The notes beneath the pieces were generated by a model. It saw only the letters and a list, made by a program, of their open reading frames with translations. It was not told the origin of the DNA and did not search any database. Shown one piece after another: positions 12,301-22,439 of a stretch of 64,000 nucleotides of DNA; positions within the stretch are counted from its first letter, which is position 1, and each line of letters begins with the position of its first letter. A program made the position numbers and the translations under genes. The DNA comes from Limnoperna fortunei (taxonomy: Eukaryota; Mollusca; Bivalvia; Mytilida; Modiolidae): contig OX104123.1 in the NCBI GenBank assembly GCA_944474755.1, positions 65,341,898 through 65,405,897 of the forward strand, written 5' to 3'.

Positions 12301-15300
12301 TATTAAGGCAGGACAAGACAGAAAGGTGATAAGAAATATTGTCTTGGTACACTCACATAAAGTATTGACTTTCCTTTAGGACTGTCAGACGGCTCCAGAC
12401 AATATTATCGACTTCCTATTACAAACAACGATAAAAGACGAGAATATCGAAAACGGTGAGCGACGCCATCTTACAGTAGAGGAAATAGTGGCGCACCTTA
12501 ACAGTATAATCGGAGGAGGATTCGGAACAACGAACTCAGCCCTGGCCTTTGTCATATATCAACTGGTGATAAACCCTGCTGTTCAGGACAAAGTTTTTGA
12601 AGAGATCAAACATCACTGCGGTTCTTTTGTAAGTTACTTCCACTTTAGCGATCAATCATTTTGTTCTAGCAGAATTTAAGTGTATGATATTGTTTAAGAA
12701 ATAATTCATGGCTGCCCCAATTTTATGGATTATTTAAATATCGGTAGGCATTATATTCGTGAATATTTTGCCATGAGCGTTAGCGAATGGTAAAATATCA
12801 TGAATATAATGCTTACCCATATTTAAATAATCCATAAAATTGGGACAGCCATGAATTATTTCGATTCTGATATGAAAATACAGAAATTTTACATTTCGCG
12901 ACTACCTAGATAAAGGTTTATTTTGGCTGTTCCAATTTCCGAGAACCTCCCTTGTTTCGAAATTATTATATTTCTCGTGTAAAACTTAGTAGAAAAAAAC
13001 GAAGAAATATAAATTAAAAACAAACAAACATATTTATTAACATTTAAAATAAAATTTAACAATCAAAACAAAGAACGACAAAATTAAATGCTTCATTACA
13101 TCAGTCGCCGTGTGGCGTGTCTGGGACTGTTCATGTGTTGCTGTGTTTGCGTTAGAAATGGAAACCGCTTACCGCATTTGGTCGATCTTATGCTCCTGTT
13201 TTAGATCCACAATGGTGCAAATTTAAATCGACAGTTATTTTCCACAATTAATCAACATTTTGAAATTCGGTTGCGTTTTCATTTTGATACGTAACGGTAA
13301 ATTCTTTTGTGGTGGGGGCGGGAAAAGTCTCGCGGTTTGCATTGAACGTCATTGTAAACAACGCAACGTCCCTCGAAAACACAACGTAGCTAAAGTCAAT
13401 GTAAACAATAAAGGCATAGAATAGAAAACGGACTTGCTATCGTGAAAACATGTTATCTATTGGATTTTCTTACAAAGGTACAAAATAAAATAAATTTTAA
13501 AGCAAAAACATCAACACACGGGGGGTTTTGAAATGGCTGGAACAGCCGTATTTTGTTGAATATTTAAATAGAGGTGTGTTTCCAAAGCGTTTGAAGGACG
13601 TCATATTAGAAATAATGGTATATAAAGGTACATGGGGATAGATTGATTTTTTTCGAGTAAATATTCCAATCGAAAATGGTGAAAATTGTAGTGGCTACAC
13701 TGTAACTACTTGGTGTTTATGTTTACTTTTTGGAATTTTTAATGATTTTATACTATTTGCAATTATTATAATTTGAGCGCGTTAATGACGATTGTGTAGC
13801 CCTGTTATCTCGGATGACTGTAGTATTATATTCTATGTCTTAATGCGACAAATTTTAAAATGTATTGCACAGATAGTCAAGTACTGTTAGCTCTTGACTG
13901 TACTTTCATACTTGTAGTAAGCATAAAAGTCTCGTATTTCAGGATGAACCAGACATATCGTTTATCCAGAATTTAAAGTACTTAGACTCTGTTATAAGCG
14001 AAACATTGAGGGTCTTGCCATGTGCTCCAGGGTAAGTATGAAAAACCTTATTTTTTCAACTGAAATTTTGACCAATCAGATTGCTGTAAATTTTAATGTT
14101 GAAGAAAAACTCCGGAATTTGAGGAAAATATAAAAGAAACCAATGAAACTGTTAAAATTCTATGAATTTTGGATCTCGTACTGTATATTCGTACTGTTAA
14201 GTGTAGTCTTAATACAGCACAAAGTAATCTGATCTTCGCAGGAAGAAGGTGGCGCTCGTATACATCTCCAAGTAAACTAATCATCAATAGAAATAAAACT
14301 GTCAAAAGGTAGCACCAATTTGCAAGTTAAAGCGCCACCTTTGACAGTTTCATTTCTATTGCTACAATAGCTATACAAGCAAATTTTAAAGCTGTAAAGA
14401 GTGGTGGTTTAACTTTTACTGGTTAATACACTTTATTCAAGCGCATTTTGCACGAAATATGGCTTGAACTCACATTCTCAGCTTGACCTCTAACAACCTA
14501 AACCACTCGGCCGTCGAGACCTCTGCTGGGTGAAAGGTCACTGGTTATTTTTGTAGTGTTCAACATGCAGCATCACTTTATAATAAGCTGCTAGGACTTA
14601 CTTTTCTGACCTTAATTGGTCCAGTCATATTTCATCCGTGTTAGCGCAGCAAGCTTTTGTTTTACAAAATCAAGTGTCACGTTTTGAGCATGTTTCCGTA
14701 ACCATCACGTGACTTTATATTTTAGGGTAGCAAGACAGTGCACGGAGGACTGCACAATCAATGGTGTTCAATTTAAAAGAGGAATGGTTATAAGAATAAT
14801 GATGTGTGTATTGTATGGCGATGACAGTTGTTATCCAGATCCCAAACAATTTCGTCCTGAAAGGTACATCTTATAGGTTGTGAGAGTTTTTAAAATGGTG
14901 TTTAAATCATCGTTCAGCAATTTGTCAGCTAAATCTTGGCGTCCAGTTAAATTGGGTAACCTCGCGAAGCCGCAGTACGCGGGGACAACCCGGATCTTGC
15001 CGCAGTAAGGCTCGAACTGAAAACCTCAGTGTTGAAAGGCCACGTGATCAATTGTAGACAATAATTGGTAACCGAGGCCTAATTTTGGATATTTTTAAAA
15101 CGTGAGATCATAAGTAACTTTATATATATATTTGACAGTTTTCTTTTGCTGAAGTGGACTTTTTTTTTTTAAAAATCGCCTCCAAAACAATGAACAAAAT
15201 AGTTGCCTTGCAGTTGATATATTTGTAGTGTTCAGGTAGAAATATTTCATCTATATTCAGGCCGAGAACAAGAAATATCCCAGTACATCATTTCGGAATT

Positions 15301-17534
15301 GTATCAATCCTGTAAACCTTACTTAATGTGACCGTTAAAGTATTGTTTAAACAAGACTTCTATGATTTAGCGTCCATATTTGACGTACTGGTTTGTTTGC
15401 TCATCATGCACAAATAATTGCGACCTTTTTCAATAGAATTAACAATACAGGCAGGACGGCCATGTTTTTCTAAACTGTATAATGATTTATCTTTTGAAGG
15501 GTAAATTTAGTGCTCGTGAAACATTTTTGTATACTGTTGGGTTAATTTCATTTTTGTTGTTGTTATTGTTGGTTTTTTGTTTGTGTTATATTAGTATTTT
15601 TATCAACCCAGACTGTGTCACTGTTCTGTTGTCGATCGGTATTCTTAGTTTTGTCATTTAGACACGATTGATGTTTCATCCCGGATTTAGCTTAAACATT
15701 CAAAGGATGTTGCATTTATGTTTCCACATGACGCCTTTCATCTGAAGCCAGTTTCTAGTCTAACAATCACTATTAACTTCATGTAGGGATATTTTTGCTC
15801 CAACTAACCAGCGACTAATAATATCATCTTATTATTATACACCCGCAAACTTGTTTTGGGGGTATATAGGAATCACCCTGTCTATCTGTCCGTCTGTCTG
15901 TCTGTCCGTCTGTTCACATCCCTTGTAAACGCAACTCCTCCTAAACCGCTTGATGAAATTTAATGAAACTTAGCATAAAGGAAGTTCATTATATATGTAG
16001 ATGTGCATGAAGGATTTGTATTGACCTCGGATATCACTAAGGGGAGATAATTGGACGGTGGGTATCGCTTTGTGAGCGTACTCACAGTCCACACTTGTTT
16101 ATCATATACTAGTATTTAAATTGTAGTAAATAAAAGAAGAATTACATTTATCTGATTACGGTTTCTCCTTTGTCTGTAGATTTACAGAGCAAGAAAAAGA
16201 GAGTAGACATCCAAACTTATATTTGCCATTTGGACAAGGCCCTAGAATATGTCCTGGCTACAAGCTTGCTGTTACTCTAATTAAAGTTGCCATTGTTTAC
16301 ATTTTACGACATTTTGTTCTAGAACCATGTGACCAAACAAAGGTAATCTTATTTATTAATTGACAAGTACAATTTACGTTCCTTTTTAACTTGTACATGT
16401 TTTGGTATTACTGAGCTTCATAAAAGATTGAATTGTACAGAGTATGCTTTATGGCCAATTCGTCTGTACCGTATGCAGTATTTTCACAGAAGTGTTAAAG
16501 CAAACGCATCCAATACTATTTGTACTAAATGAGGTGTCTGTGTTAATGGAATTGGGTTGTACAGCTGATTCCGGTACTTTGTAATAAAAAGACAAACACG
16601 AAAATAAACCGAGTAGCAAACTAAAAAAACTTGATTTTCTACTGATACTTTATGTATAACTCTTCCTTTTTTACTTGTAAGATAATCTTCGTGATTATAA
16701 TACACGAGAAGTCGAATACAAATTTAAATTAGGTATATCAATCACCTGTTCTACGAACATTGGAGTCGGTGTATATAATACATCATGCGTAGTATACACA
16801 GATAATTACGGTACAGAGATACATATTTCTTTGTGGACCTTATAAACAAATCTGCAAATCCCATTATATTATTTTATATTATACTTTGAAGATTTATTTT
16901 TTAATGATTTCTTTGTAAGCACAAACGGTCCATATAATCGTATATAGACCGGCCGGTGTATATGGACCGGTCCATATATTGTATATGGACCGGCTGTGGA
17001 TAAAATGTGCATTGGATTTACACATCTGTTGGAAAAACAAATTTGTTATTAGTAATCTCAGTGAAGATTATTTATGACAAGTAACTGATATGCAAAATGA
17101 GTTTTCAGAAAAAAAATAACCTAAAATGATCAGTAATGACAGTACATGTTGTGCATATGGAGCAAATAAGTGAGCATAGAAGCTTACTAAAAGTACTAGT
17201 ATAATATAACAAATAGTTCATGACACTTCGGGTCATATGGCAGTATATGGACCGGTTGGTGGCCCCAAAAAATATATGGACCTCAGCTGCGCTTCGGTCC
17301 ATATAAATTTTTGGTGCCACTAACCGGTCCATATACTGCCATATGACCCTCAGTGTCATGAACTATTTGTTAAATATTCTATTAACAATCTTTTGATAAT
17401 AAGTTACAAACAACTGTTTTAATACATATTATAATTTGTAGGAACCACTTCCGACAGCCTTACGTCCAATGCTGTGTCCAAAGGAGGGTGTATTCCTGAG
17501 GCTTATAGTAAGAAATAACAATCGGCTGAATTGA
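6183..17534 (+). CDS. Cytochrome P450, clan 3 (CYP3/CYP5/CYP30-like), nine exons, N-terminus not found
   Basis: Haem-thiolate monooxygenase of the microsomal P450 type, expected to oxidise small lipophilic substrates at the ER with P450 reductase. Exons: 6183-6302, 7013-7101, 10475-10626, 11290-11402, 12380-12628, 13943-14031, 14726-14863, 16180-16342 and 17442-17534. All have AG/GT borders and compatible phases, giving 401 codons plus TGA. Seen in the 401-residue product: C-helix WKAQR (22-26), I-helix GGGFGTTNSA (203-212), K-helix ETLR (261-264), FRPER-F (313-318) and haem loop PFGQGPRICPG (333-343, ligand Cys341). Clan-3 assignment rests on the LYLPFGQGPR loop, the C-terminal LEPC...PLP pattern and the exon layout. 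The usual length is ~500 aa, so about 100 N-terminal residues lie in undetected exons. The acid normally before the I-helix TT is Gly207, which is atypical. No stops or frameshifts are seen, so I call it probably functional but partial. Confidence 0.9.
6568..6938 (+). repeat. Four tandem copies of a SINE tRNA-like head
   Basis: Four direct units of about 88-96 bp (marker ttaaggt.gtcagttacc at about 6588, 6684, 6772 and 6868) in P450 intron 1. Each starts with gcct(c)-ggccgaa, followed by ctattggctacatgg, a diverged version of the family-A SINE head. Box-A-like text is therefore multiplied without any SINE tail. The short open frames here are artefacts of the duplication. Confidence 0.75.
7013..7101 (+). 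CDS. P450 exon b
   Basis: 29 codons plus 2 nt, between tttgcag and gtatgt. The product begins IIKRLCKVGDSLVDIL and resembles the D-helix of clan-3 enzymes. The open frame continues upstream into the intron, but the splice acceptor and family alignment place the start here. Confidence 0.8.
7324..7665 (-). mobile_element. SINE-B, near full length
   Basis: In P450 intron 2. It runs tail first (attgattggatgtttgc, cgtccagcgagcagtatttc) and ends in the head (gcaaggagcgtggcactct, ctgtgggtcgagcacta), collinear with 38089-38501 on the opposite strand. Antisense to the P450. Confidence 0.75.
8239..8322 (+). repeat. Dispersed repeat D, copy 1
   Basis: It shares tgaattttactgccgttata, ttttgtgattt and acgattattcgtt with 27667-27755. 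Nature unknown; it lies in intron 2 of the P450. Confidence 0.6.
8385..8541 (+). mobile_element. SINE-A 3' fragment
   Basis: Starts at ttaattgacaaggatagcc and runs through ttttctccgggtactccgg to the degraded tail tgctgaaagtgtcgctaaac. The tRNA-like head is missing. Confidence 0.75.
8958..9144. repeat. ~30 bp minisatellite, first block
   Basis: About six copies of a unit like gggagataacacttagtagt followed by tcatggga. The same unit returns at 9719-9895 after a 575 bp interruption. Confidence 0.85.
9443..9717 (+). mobile_element. Dispersed repeat C, copy in intron 2
   Basis: Homologous to 11658-11960: shared blocks include attaccagcaaat-type text, ctgtttttctgat, attcatgtaataaaa and a terminal hairpin. 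The hairpin ATGTATATTCACC / GGTGAATATACAT (9659-9693) has a 13 bp stem and a 9 nt loop. It separates two blocks of one minisatellite and may have inserted into it. Confidence 0.65.
9719..9895. repeat. ~30 bp minisatellite, second block
   Basis: About six further copies of the unit seen at 8958-9144, more diverged. Confidence 0.85.
10475..10626 (+). CDS. P450 exon c (E-helix)
   Basis: 152 nt between atttcag and gtaaat. The product contains RFLLDAISFAAFDYEVNSM, matching the clan-3 pattern D-VI-t-FG-n-D-S-N. A later donor at 10699 (ggtaatt) also keeps the frame open, but it would join exon d in a frame that stops at once, so 10627 is preferred. Confidence 0.8.
10837..10965. repeat. ~27 bp minisatellite (gttataacgagtta)
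   Basis: Five irregular copies of cgttataacgagttagctaa in P450 intron 3. Confidence 0.8.
11290..11402 (+). CDS. P450 exon d (F-G region)
   Basis: 113 nt from attttag to gtagga. With the split Arg codon it reads R-VYESLTPFLQLF and ends in ELIQTRIKK, consistent with the region before the I-helix exon. The frame runs on into the intron without homology. Confidence 0.8.
11658..11960 (+). mobile_element. Dispersed repeat C, copy in intron 4
   Basis: Same orientation as the copy at 9443-9717, with the related hairpin near 11868-11907. The two copies bracket P450 exons c and d as direct repeats. Confidence 0.65.
12108..12211. repeat. ~20 bp minisatellite (tagctttctgattgga)
   Basis: Five degenerate copies in P450 intron 4, ending about 170 bp before exon e. 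Confidence 0.75.
12380..12628 (+). CDS. P450 exon e (I-helix)
   Basis: 83 codons, phase 0 at both ends. It encodes DNIIDFLLQ, then LTVEEIVAHLNSII, then GGGFGTTNSALAF, and ends in the J-helix pattern QDKVFEEI. The acidic residue of the (A/G)Gx(D/E)TT motif is replaced by Gly (codon GGA near 12524). Confidence 0.9.
12699..12861. mobile_element. 163 bp palindrome, MITE-like, intron 5
   Basis: AAATAATTCATGGCTGCCCC on the left is matched, with few mismatches, by the inverted text at the right end. The arms are about 75 bp and the loop around 12780 is very short. A flanking target duplication is not clear. Confidence 0.75.
13943..14031 (+). CDS. P450 exon f (K-helix)
   Basis: 29 codons plus 2 nt. 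The product FIQNLKYLDSVISETLR carries the invariant ExxR motif, followed by VLPCAPG. Acceptor atttcag and donor gtaagt are both strong. Confidence 0.92.
14285..14361. repeat. Inverted repeat, 29 bp arms
   Basis: caatagaaataaaactgtca at the left is inverted as tgacagtttcatttctattg at the right, with gaps, around an ~18 nt loop. In P450 intron 6. Origin unknown. Confidence 0.6.
14463..14523 (-). mobile_element. Diverged SINE tRNA-like head fragment
   Basis: The minus strand reads a box-A-like ggccgagtggtttagg and then a degraded box-B region (tgagttcaa-type). Only about 60 bp is recognisable. Confidence 0.4.
14726..14863 (+). CDS. P450 exon g (beta region, PERF)
   Basis: It reads VARQCTEDCTINGVQFKRG and ends YPDPKQFRPER, split by an intron in the PERF Arg codon. 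This is the classic segment between the K-helix and the haem loop. Confidence 0.92.
14898..15082 (-). mobile_element. SINE-A, internally deleted, intron 7
   Basis: Minus strand: head (taggcctcggttaccaatt), box-B area, then tail (ggcgtccagttaaattggg side). Much of the centre is diverged. Confidence 0.6.
15821..16105. repeat. Dispersed repeat with (GTCTGTCC)n microsatellite
   Basis: Contains attatacacccgcaaacttg, a short tract of gtctgtctgtccgtctg, then aactcctcctaaaccgcttg. I associate this layout with repeats of bivalve genomes (inference from memory). It lies in intron 7, 75 bp before the haem-loop exon. Confidence 0.5.
16180..16342 (+). CDS. P450 exon h (haem-binding loop)
   Basis: It contains LYLPFGQGPRICPGYKLA with the haem-ligand Cys in FxxGxRxCxG. 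The L-helix and the LRHFVLEPCDQTK segment follow, as in CYP3-type enzymes. Confidence 0.95.
16926..16994. repeat. Palindromic ggtccatata cluster
   Basis: Three to four alternating-orientation copies of tatatggaccgg. The same core motif forms the arms of the large palindrome at 17208-17371, suggesting related elements. Confidence 0.65.
17208..17371. mobile_element. 164 bp palindrome, MITE-like, last intron
   Basis: Left arm 17208-17282 and right arm 17296-17371 are near-perfect inverted copies (75 bp) around the loop TCAGCTGCGCTTC. The arms contain catatggcagtatatggacc. It ends 70 bp before the terminal P450 exon. The minus-strand open frame across it is a by-product. Confidence 0.8.
17442..17534 (+). 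CDS. P450 terminal exon i
   Basis: 30 codons and TGA. The product EPLPTALRPMLCPKEGVFLR fits the C-terminal beta strands of clan-3 P450s and follows exon h in phase 0. Confidence 0.85.
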   Translation, partial: EPLPTALRPMLCPKEGVFLRLIVRNNNRLN

Positions 17535-17825
17535 GACTTAAACGAGAATAATTTAATTGATAACATTATATCACATTTTATATAAATACGACCAGAACGA
17601 GACTGAAAATAGTGGACGTATTAAACTCCCGGGTCGTAACAGATCAATGGCATCACTCATATTTAACTCATTATATGAATTTCAAACTCATTATAATAAG
17701 TGCGCTCGCACTCTTTAATTACTGACCATTACTCAATTACTGTGGATACTTATAGAACTTCCGGTCAGACATGCGCAGACGCTGAAGCTGCGAAAAAGTA
17801 AATACATGTGTGACCACCACCATGA

Positions 17826-17831
17826 AATAAA
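17826..17831 (+). promoter_or_regulatory. Candidate polyadenylation hexamer AATAAA
   Basis: This AATAAA lies about 290 bp after the P450 stop codon. Position only; other hexamers may be used. Confidence 0.3.
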
Positions 17832-18540
17832 AGATCATGTTCTATAGTCACTCGATCCTTGGGTGCTAACTGTAAGATAACATGGACGCAGTATTCATCA
17901 ATTTTTTGCTTTTTTTTAATTAATTTTTTTAGGTGCATTTTTGTTGACATGTAATTCATTGTATCACTGACAATTTATCAATTGAAATCGACTTTAGTGC
18001 AGTCATGAGAACTTAAATTGAAAGCAGAATTTATTGTTTATTTACTGTTGTTCGACAACTTTACGCAAAGTGGTGACCATAACAACAAATTGTTACACGC
18101 TAGTAGTTACACGCGTAGGGGGACAAGAATTCTTGAACACAGAGGAATACAACTGGTTTAATATTTTAAAAGTGACACCTACATGGGACGCAATAAGTGA
18201 GCAGAGAGGGATCAATCTGGTTGTACAGGCTAGTAATAATGCCTATAGGATTTTGTCTGCTTGAAAACGAGATGTACAGTTGAAAAAAATAATAGTTTTG
18301 AAGATATGGAGATTTTTAAAAATTTATATACATCATGTACATGGTATAAACATCGGTTTTTTGGTGTAAAAAATAAATCGAAAATTTTGGGACCAGTGAA
18401 AATGCCATCGTAGTCATGATTCGTTGCATTTAATTGTGAATTACTCGTGCCTCCTCTCAACTGTGGGTTACTTTACAATCTGTACAGGTTATATCTTAAC
18501 AATTCTATGAAGAGCAAATGATAAAACATGGTTTACATGT
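17832..18540. other. Downstream flank of the P450, no feature recognised
   Basis: AT-rich sequence with short open frames on both strands, none with a recognisable domain. Confidence 0.4.
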
Positions 18541-19229
18541 TTTACATGGGCACTATGTTTAATAAAGCCCCTGTTGCTTTATACATGGGAAATATGTTCA
18601 ATAAAGCACCTGTTAGCTTTATACATGGGCACAATGTTTAATAAAGCCCCTGTTGCTTTATACATGGGAAATATGTTCAATAAAGCACCTGTTAGCTTTA
18701 TACATGGGAAATATGTTCAATAAAGCCCCTGTTAGCTTTATACATGGGCACTATGTTCAATAAAGCCCCTGTTAGCTTTATACATGGGCACTATGTTCAA
18801 TAAAGCCCCTGTTAGCTTTATACATGGGCACTATGTTCAATAAAGCCCCTGTTAGCTTTATACATGGGCACTATTTTCAATAAAGCACCTGTTAGCTTTA
18901 TACATGGGCACTATGTTCAATAAAGCCCCTGTTAGCTTTATACATGGGCACTATGTTCAATAAAGCACCTGTTAGCTTTATACATGGGCACTATGTTCAA
19001 TAAAGCACCTGTTAGCTTTATACATGGGCACAATGTTTAATAAAGCCCCTGTTAGCTTTATACATGGGCAATATGTTCAATAAAGCCCCTGTTAGCTTTA
19101 TACATGGGCACTATGTTCAATAAAGCCCCTGTTGCTTTATACATGGGCAATATGTTCAATAAAGCCCCTGTTAGCTTTATACATGGGCACTATGTTCAAT
19201 AAAGCCCCTGTTAGCTTTATACATGGGCG
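18540..19229. repeat. 40 bp tandem array, about 17 units
   Basis: Unit: tacatgggcactatgttcaa followed by taaagcccctgttagcttta. Units vary by single bases and by loss of the ag in gttagctt. Each unit contains AATAAAG. Confidence 0.95.
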
Positions 19230-19684
19230 TGTTGTGTGTTAACCAAAGGGCCGACGTTATTGAAATTATTCATGTTAGTTATCAACTATCTGAAGATTTG
19301 TCGGGATCCATTGGTGAATATTCGGCTCAAATTGCAGCTGGGTAGTAATTAATGTCGGCTAATCTTTAAATACAATAAATTTATCTTATTTGTATTTTTT
19401 TTTCATTAAAAATGAAAAAAATAAAGTTGAATGTGTTTGATGATGTCGGGGCCATTGTGAAGTCAGTACTACATTTTGTGCCCGAACCAGCACTGATGCT
19501 GTGTCATATTGAGCTGAAATGTTAAGTAACGCCATTTTTTTCTCTTTAGTTATTCATTAAATATAACAGTGTATAACATCATGTCACGTTAGATTATATT
19601 TCTGTCTTTGTTAATTGTTGTTAATTGTTAAATAAAGATATACAATTACAATAGCTTTAGTTCACAGAGTTCATGTTTACTTGT

Positions 19685-19930
19685 TTTGTTTGTTTAGGTG
19701 AATGTGAATTCAGCATTTTTTCAGCTATATCGTGCCGTCGAGGTTTTATTGGGGGAGGAAGCCGGCGAAAAACCCCTGTTTTTTGTATGAAAACTGGCAA
19801 TCCTTTTCATTTAAAACTTTTAAGTAGATAACATCCTGCCTGCAGTAGGTCTCGAACTGATAACCTTATTGTTGACAAGCATGTAATCAATAGTAGATGA
19901 CTACCCTAACTATCAGGCAACCGAGGCCCT
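19685..19930 (-). mobile_element. SINE-A, near full length, diverged
   Basis: Minus strand from gcctcggttgcct (19926 side) through box B to attgctg-type tail and caaacaaaac. The core ggattgccagttttcata is clear. Confidence 0.7.
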
Positions 19931-19984
19931 ATCTGTTTACTTCTTATTGAACATGTTGTTAGTGGTATTTTGATATACCTTATC

Positions 19985-20430
19985 TTCGCACAAAGAATAC
20001 ATATGGATACGACAGCGACAGAAGCATAGCACGGCAGCGAGCAAAACATTATATATGGTGATGCGACAGCATATGAATTCTATGATGAAACGGCAGCGCA
20101 AAAGTAAAATTAATCACAGAATGATACAGCAGCGCACATAAAAATCACTTGATGAGCGCACAAAGCATCACGTGATAATACATCAGCGCACAAAGAATCA
20201 CATGATGATACGGCAGGGCACAAATAATCGCGTAATGATACGGCAGCGCACAAAAAATAACAGGATGATACGGCAGCGCAAAAAGTATTACATGGCACAA
20301 AGCAGTGCCGGGATATATACAACGTACAACCCACTGCATTGATACAACACCTGATTAAACATTGCGGTAAAAGCGTACATAAAGATTCAGCAAAGCACAA
20401 ACTGGTGCAGCAGCGCACAAGACAGGAAAT
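19985..20430. repeat. ~31 bp minisatellite (gatacggcagcgcacaaa)
   Basis: About a dozen irregular copies of a gcagcgcacaaagaatcaca-like unit. Diluted copies continue from 20780 to 21000. Open frames on the minus strand here are repeat artefacts. Confidence 0.85.
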
Positions 20431-20569
20431 AGTAATAAATAGAAATATTTATGTAGCATCATAATATATTGATGTATCAGTGCAAATATGACGATATAGC
20501 ATCGTACAAATCATTCAATGCTGAGATCAATGCATTTTATGTTACTAGTATTAAAAAATCGATCAAAGC

Positions 20570-20740
20570 CGGAAATTGCAGGATTTCGTTAAAAATTAAC
20601 TAAATCGGTTAACAGGAAGTAGGTGAGCGACAGACCTGAAATCGAATCCCACTTTATGGCAGGCCATGCTGATACTGCACACCAAATTTCAAGAGGCCCG
20701 CCCGATATTCACCATACTATAACCCGAATTTTCACTCTGT
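20570..20740. repeat. Single ~160 bp satellite-like monomer
   Basis: Contains ggttaacaggaagtagg, ctgatactgcacaccaaatt and tttcactctgtgaaatcc. It resembles the units at 1-330 and 621-1925. Confidence 0.55.
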
Positions 20741-20779
20741 GAAATCCGGCCAAAAACGACAATAGTAAAATATCAGCAC

Positions 20780-21008
20780 ACACAGCATTACAGGGTGATA
20801 TACGCTATTTGTAAAAAAGCACTACATGATAATACAGCACCGCAGAGAGCATCATTTGGTTAAAGGACAGCATAGTGATTCGGCAGTCCTCAAACTACTT
20901 AATGGTAATTAACAAGAGCACAAAACATTAAATGGTGATAGGAACAATGAATTAATTGGTGATATAGAAGCGCACAAAACATATGCTGATATGAGAGCGC
21001 TATAAAGC
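20780..21008. repeat. Degenerate continuation of the 31 bp minisatellite
   Basis: Motifs such as gatacagcac, gcacaaaacatt and gagcgctataaagc recur at about 30 bp spacing. The SINE at 21009 inserted in this block. Confidence 0.6.
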
Positions 21009-21191
21009 TGTTTGTTTGTTTGTTTGATGGTGTTTAAGACCACTTTCAGCAATTTTTCAGCTATATCATGGCGTCCAGTTTTTATTGGGGGTGGGGAAGC
21101 CGGAGTACCCGGAGAAAACCCCCGACCTGCGGTATGAAAACTGGCAATCCTTGTCAAGTAAGATTGGAGTCGAGTACACCCTGCCAGCAGT
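21009..21191 (-). mobile_element. SINE-A, 5'-truncated, with 16 bp target duplication
   Basis: The 3' tail (tgtttgtttgtttgatggtg as seen on +) is at the left and the truncated end is at the right. GAGAGCGCTATAAAGC flanks it exactly at 20993-21008 and 21192-21207. This is the signature of LINE-type target-primed reverse transcription. Confidence 0.9.
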
Positions 21192-21762
21192 GAGAGCGCT
21201 ATAAAGCATACATGGTGATAACGCACAAAGCTCACATTGCACCGATATATATTATCATTTTTACTGAACTGAATATAGCTATTTGTATATTCAGTTTTAC
21301 TTGAAACTTTTATAAAAGTAAAACAGATTTACTGGGGAAAATAAATTAGAACAAAAACGTGACTTGTGTATGTACAAATTTATATAGTACAGAAAAAACC
21401 ACAGTCCATGCGCAGGTACAAAGTGTTTACTATAATCTTGGTTTTTCTTTCATATCATTTTTAATCATCAACATTGATTCAGTCATGATACTTTACTAAC
21501 TTATTAAAATGAACGAATGCCGAAAACGTTGCCGGTATCTTCGACTGGGTTAAACAATTTACCTTAAAACTGTTGTTTACTTTGCACGTATTATTAAAAA
21601 AGTATCAGTATGAAATTCGAACGCTCGACCCCATTTTTATCACCACAGTGATGGCTGTACAACTAAATGAGTGGGACGACACGAGTTACTTGCCTTCTGT
21701 TAGTAAATATTTAGGAATCTGTATGTTATTTGCAAGCTTGCGTACGATCCAACACCGTGGTA

Positions 21763-21945
21763 AGTAGTTTAAGGTAGTCATCTACTACTTTTCACGTGAC
21801 CGTGCTCTTACCCGCCAAAAATGATGGGTCTTCGACTCCAACCTTAATTGACAAAGATTGAGAGGTTTCATGACGTCACTTCTTTCCTCCTTTAAACACT
21901 TTATGCAATGATGTCGTTAATTGCTAAAAGTGACGTTAAAGTATT
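21763..21945 (+). mobile_element. SINE-A, diverged
   Basis: Shows aaggtagtcatctacta, tcgactccaaccttaattga and the tail tgctaaaagtgacgttaaa. The middle is degraded. Confidence 0.6.
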
Positions 21946-22439
21946 TGAGCGAAAACACTTATTATAAGTACTTTATAAAGTACAATTCATCATATTTCAG
22001 TGTATACAACATTTAATGTCTGGAAGCAGGTCATTCTGTTCGATTGTATAAGCGCCGAAGAGTTACCTGTCGAAACACAGGTTATTGTATTATATTTTAA
22101 AGTTATACTATTGGGTTAGAAACATATATAATGTTGTCCGCTATGTTTCGTACGAATATCTGTAATTCACATTATTATATAGTAATATTTTTTCCCCATT
22201 GTATTTCATATAGCAATAAAGTGCAGTATATTTTCATATTTTACTCTGAATCTCGGCCTTTTATGTAATTTCCGGGAAAAGTGCAGATGTGTTCCGAACA
22301 TCGGCTTTAAATAAATTTATGGCATCAATTCCATGATTGATGCCGTCAGAAATAAACGCCATTTCAGACGTTATCTCCAGTAAATATAAAATTCCCTTTC
22401 ATCAGTTAATTATTTTTTGCGGTAGCATTAGAATGGAGA

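Noticed and set aside
17105..17359. 84-codon minus-strand frame near the P450 3' end
   Set aside because: It is read through the two arms of a palindrome.
20110..20418. Cysteine-rich secreted peptide on the minus strand
   Set aside because: The cysteine-rich text is the translated 31 bp minisatellite, with two overlapping frames equally open.
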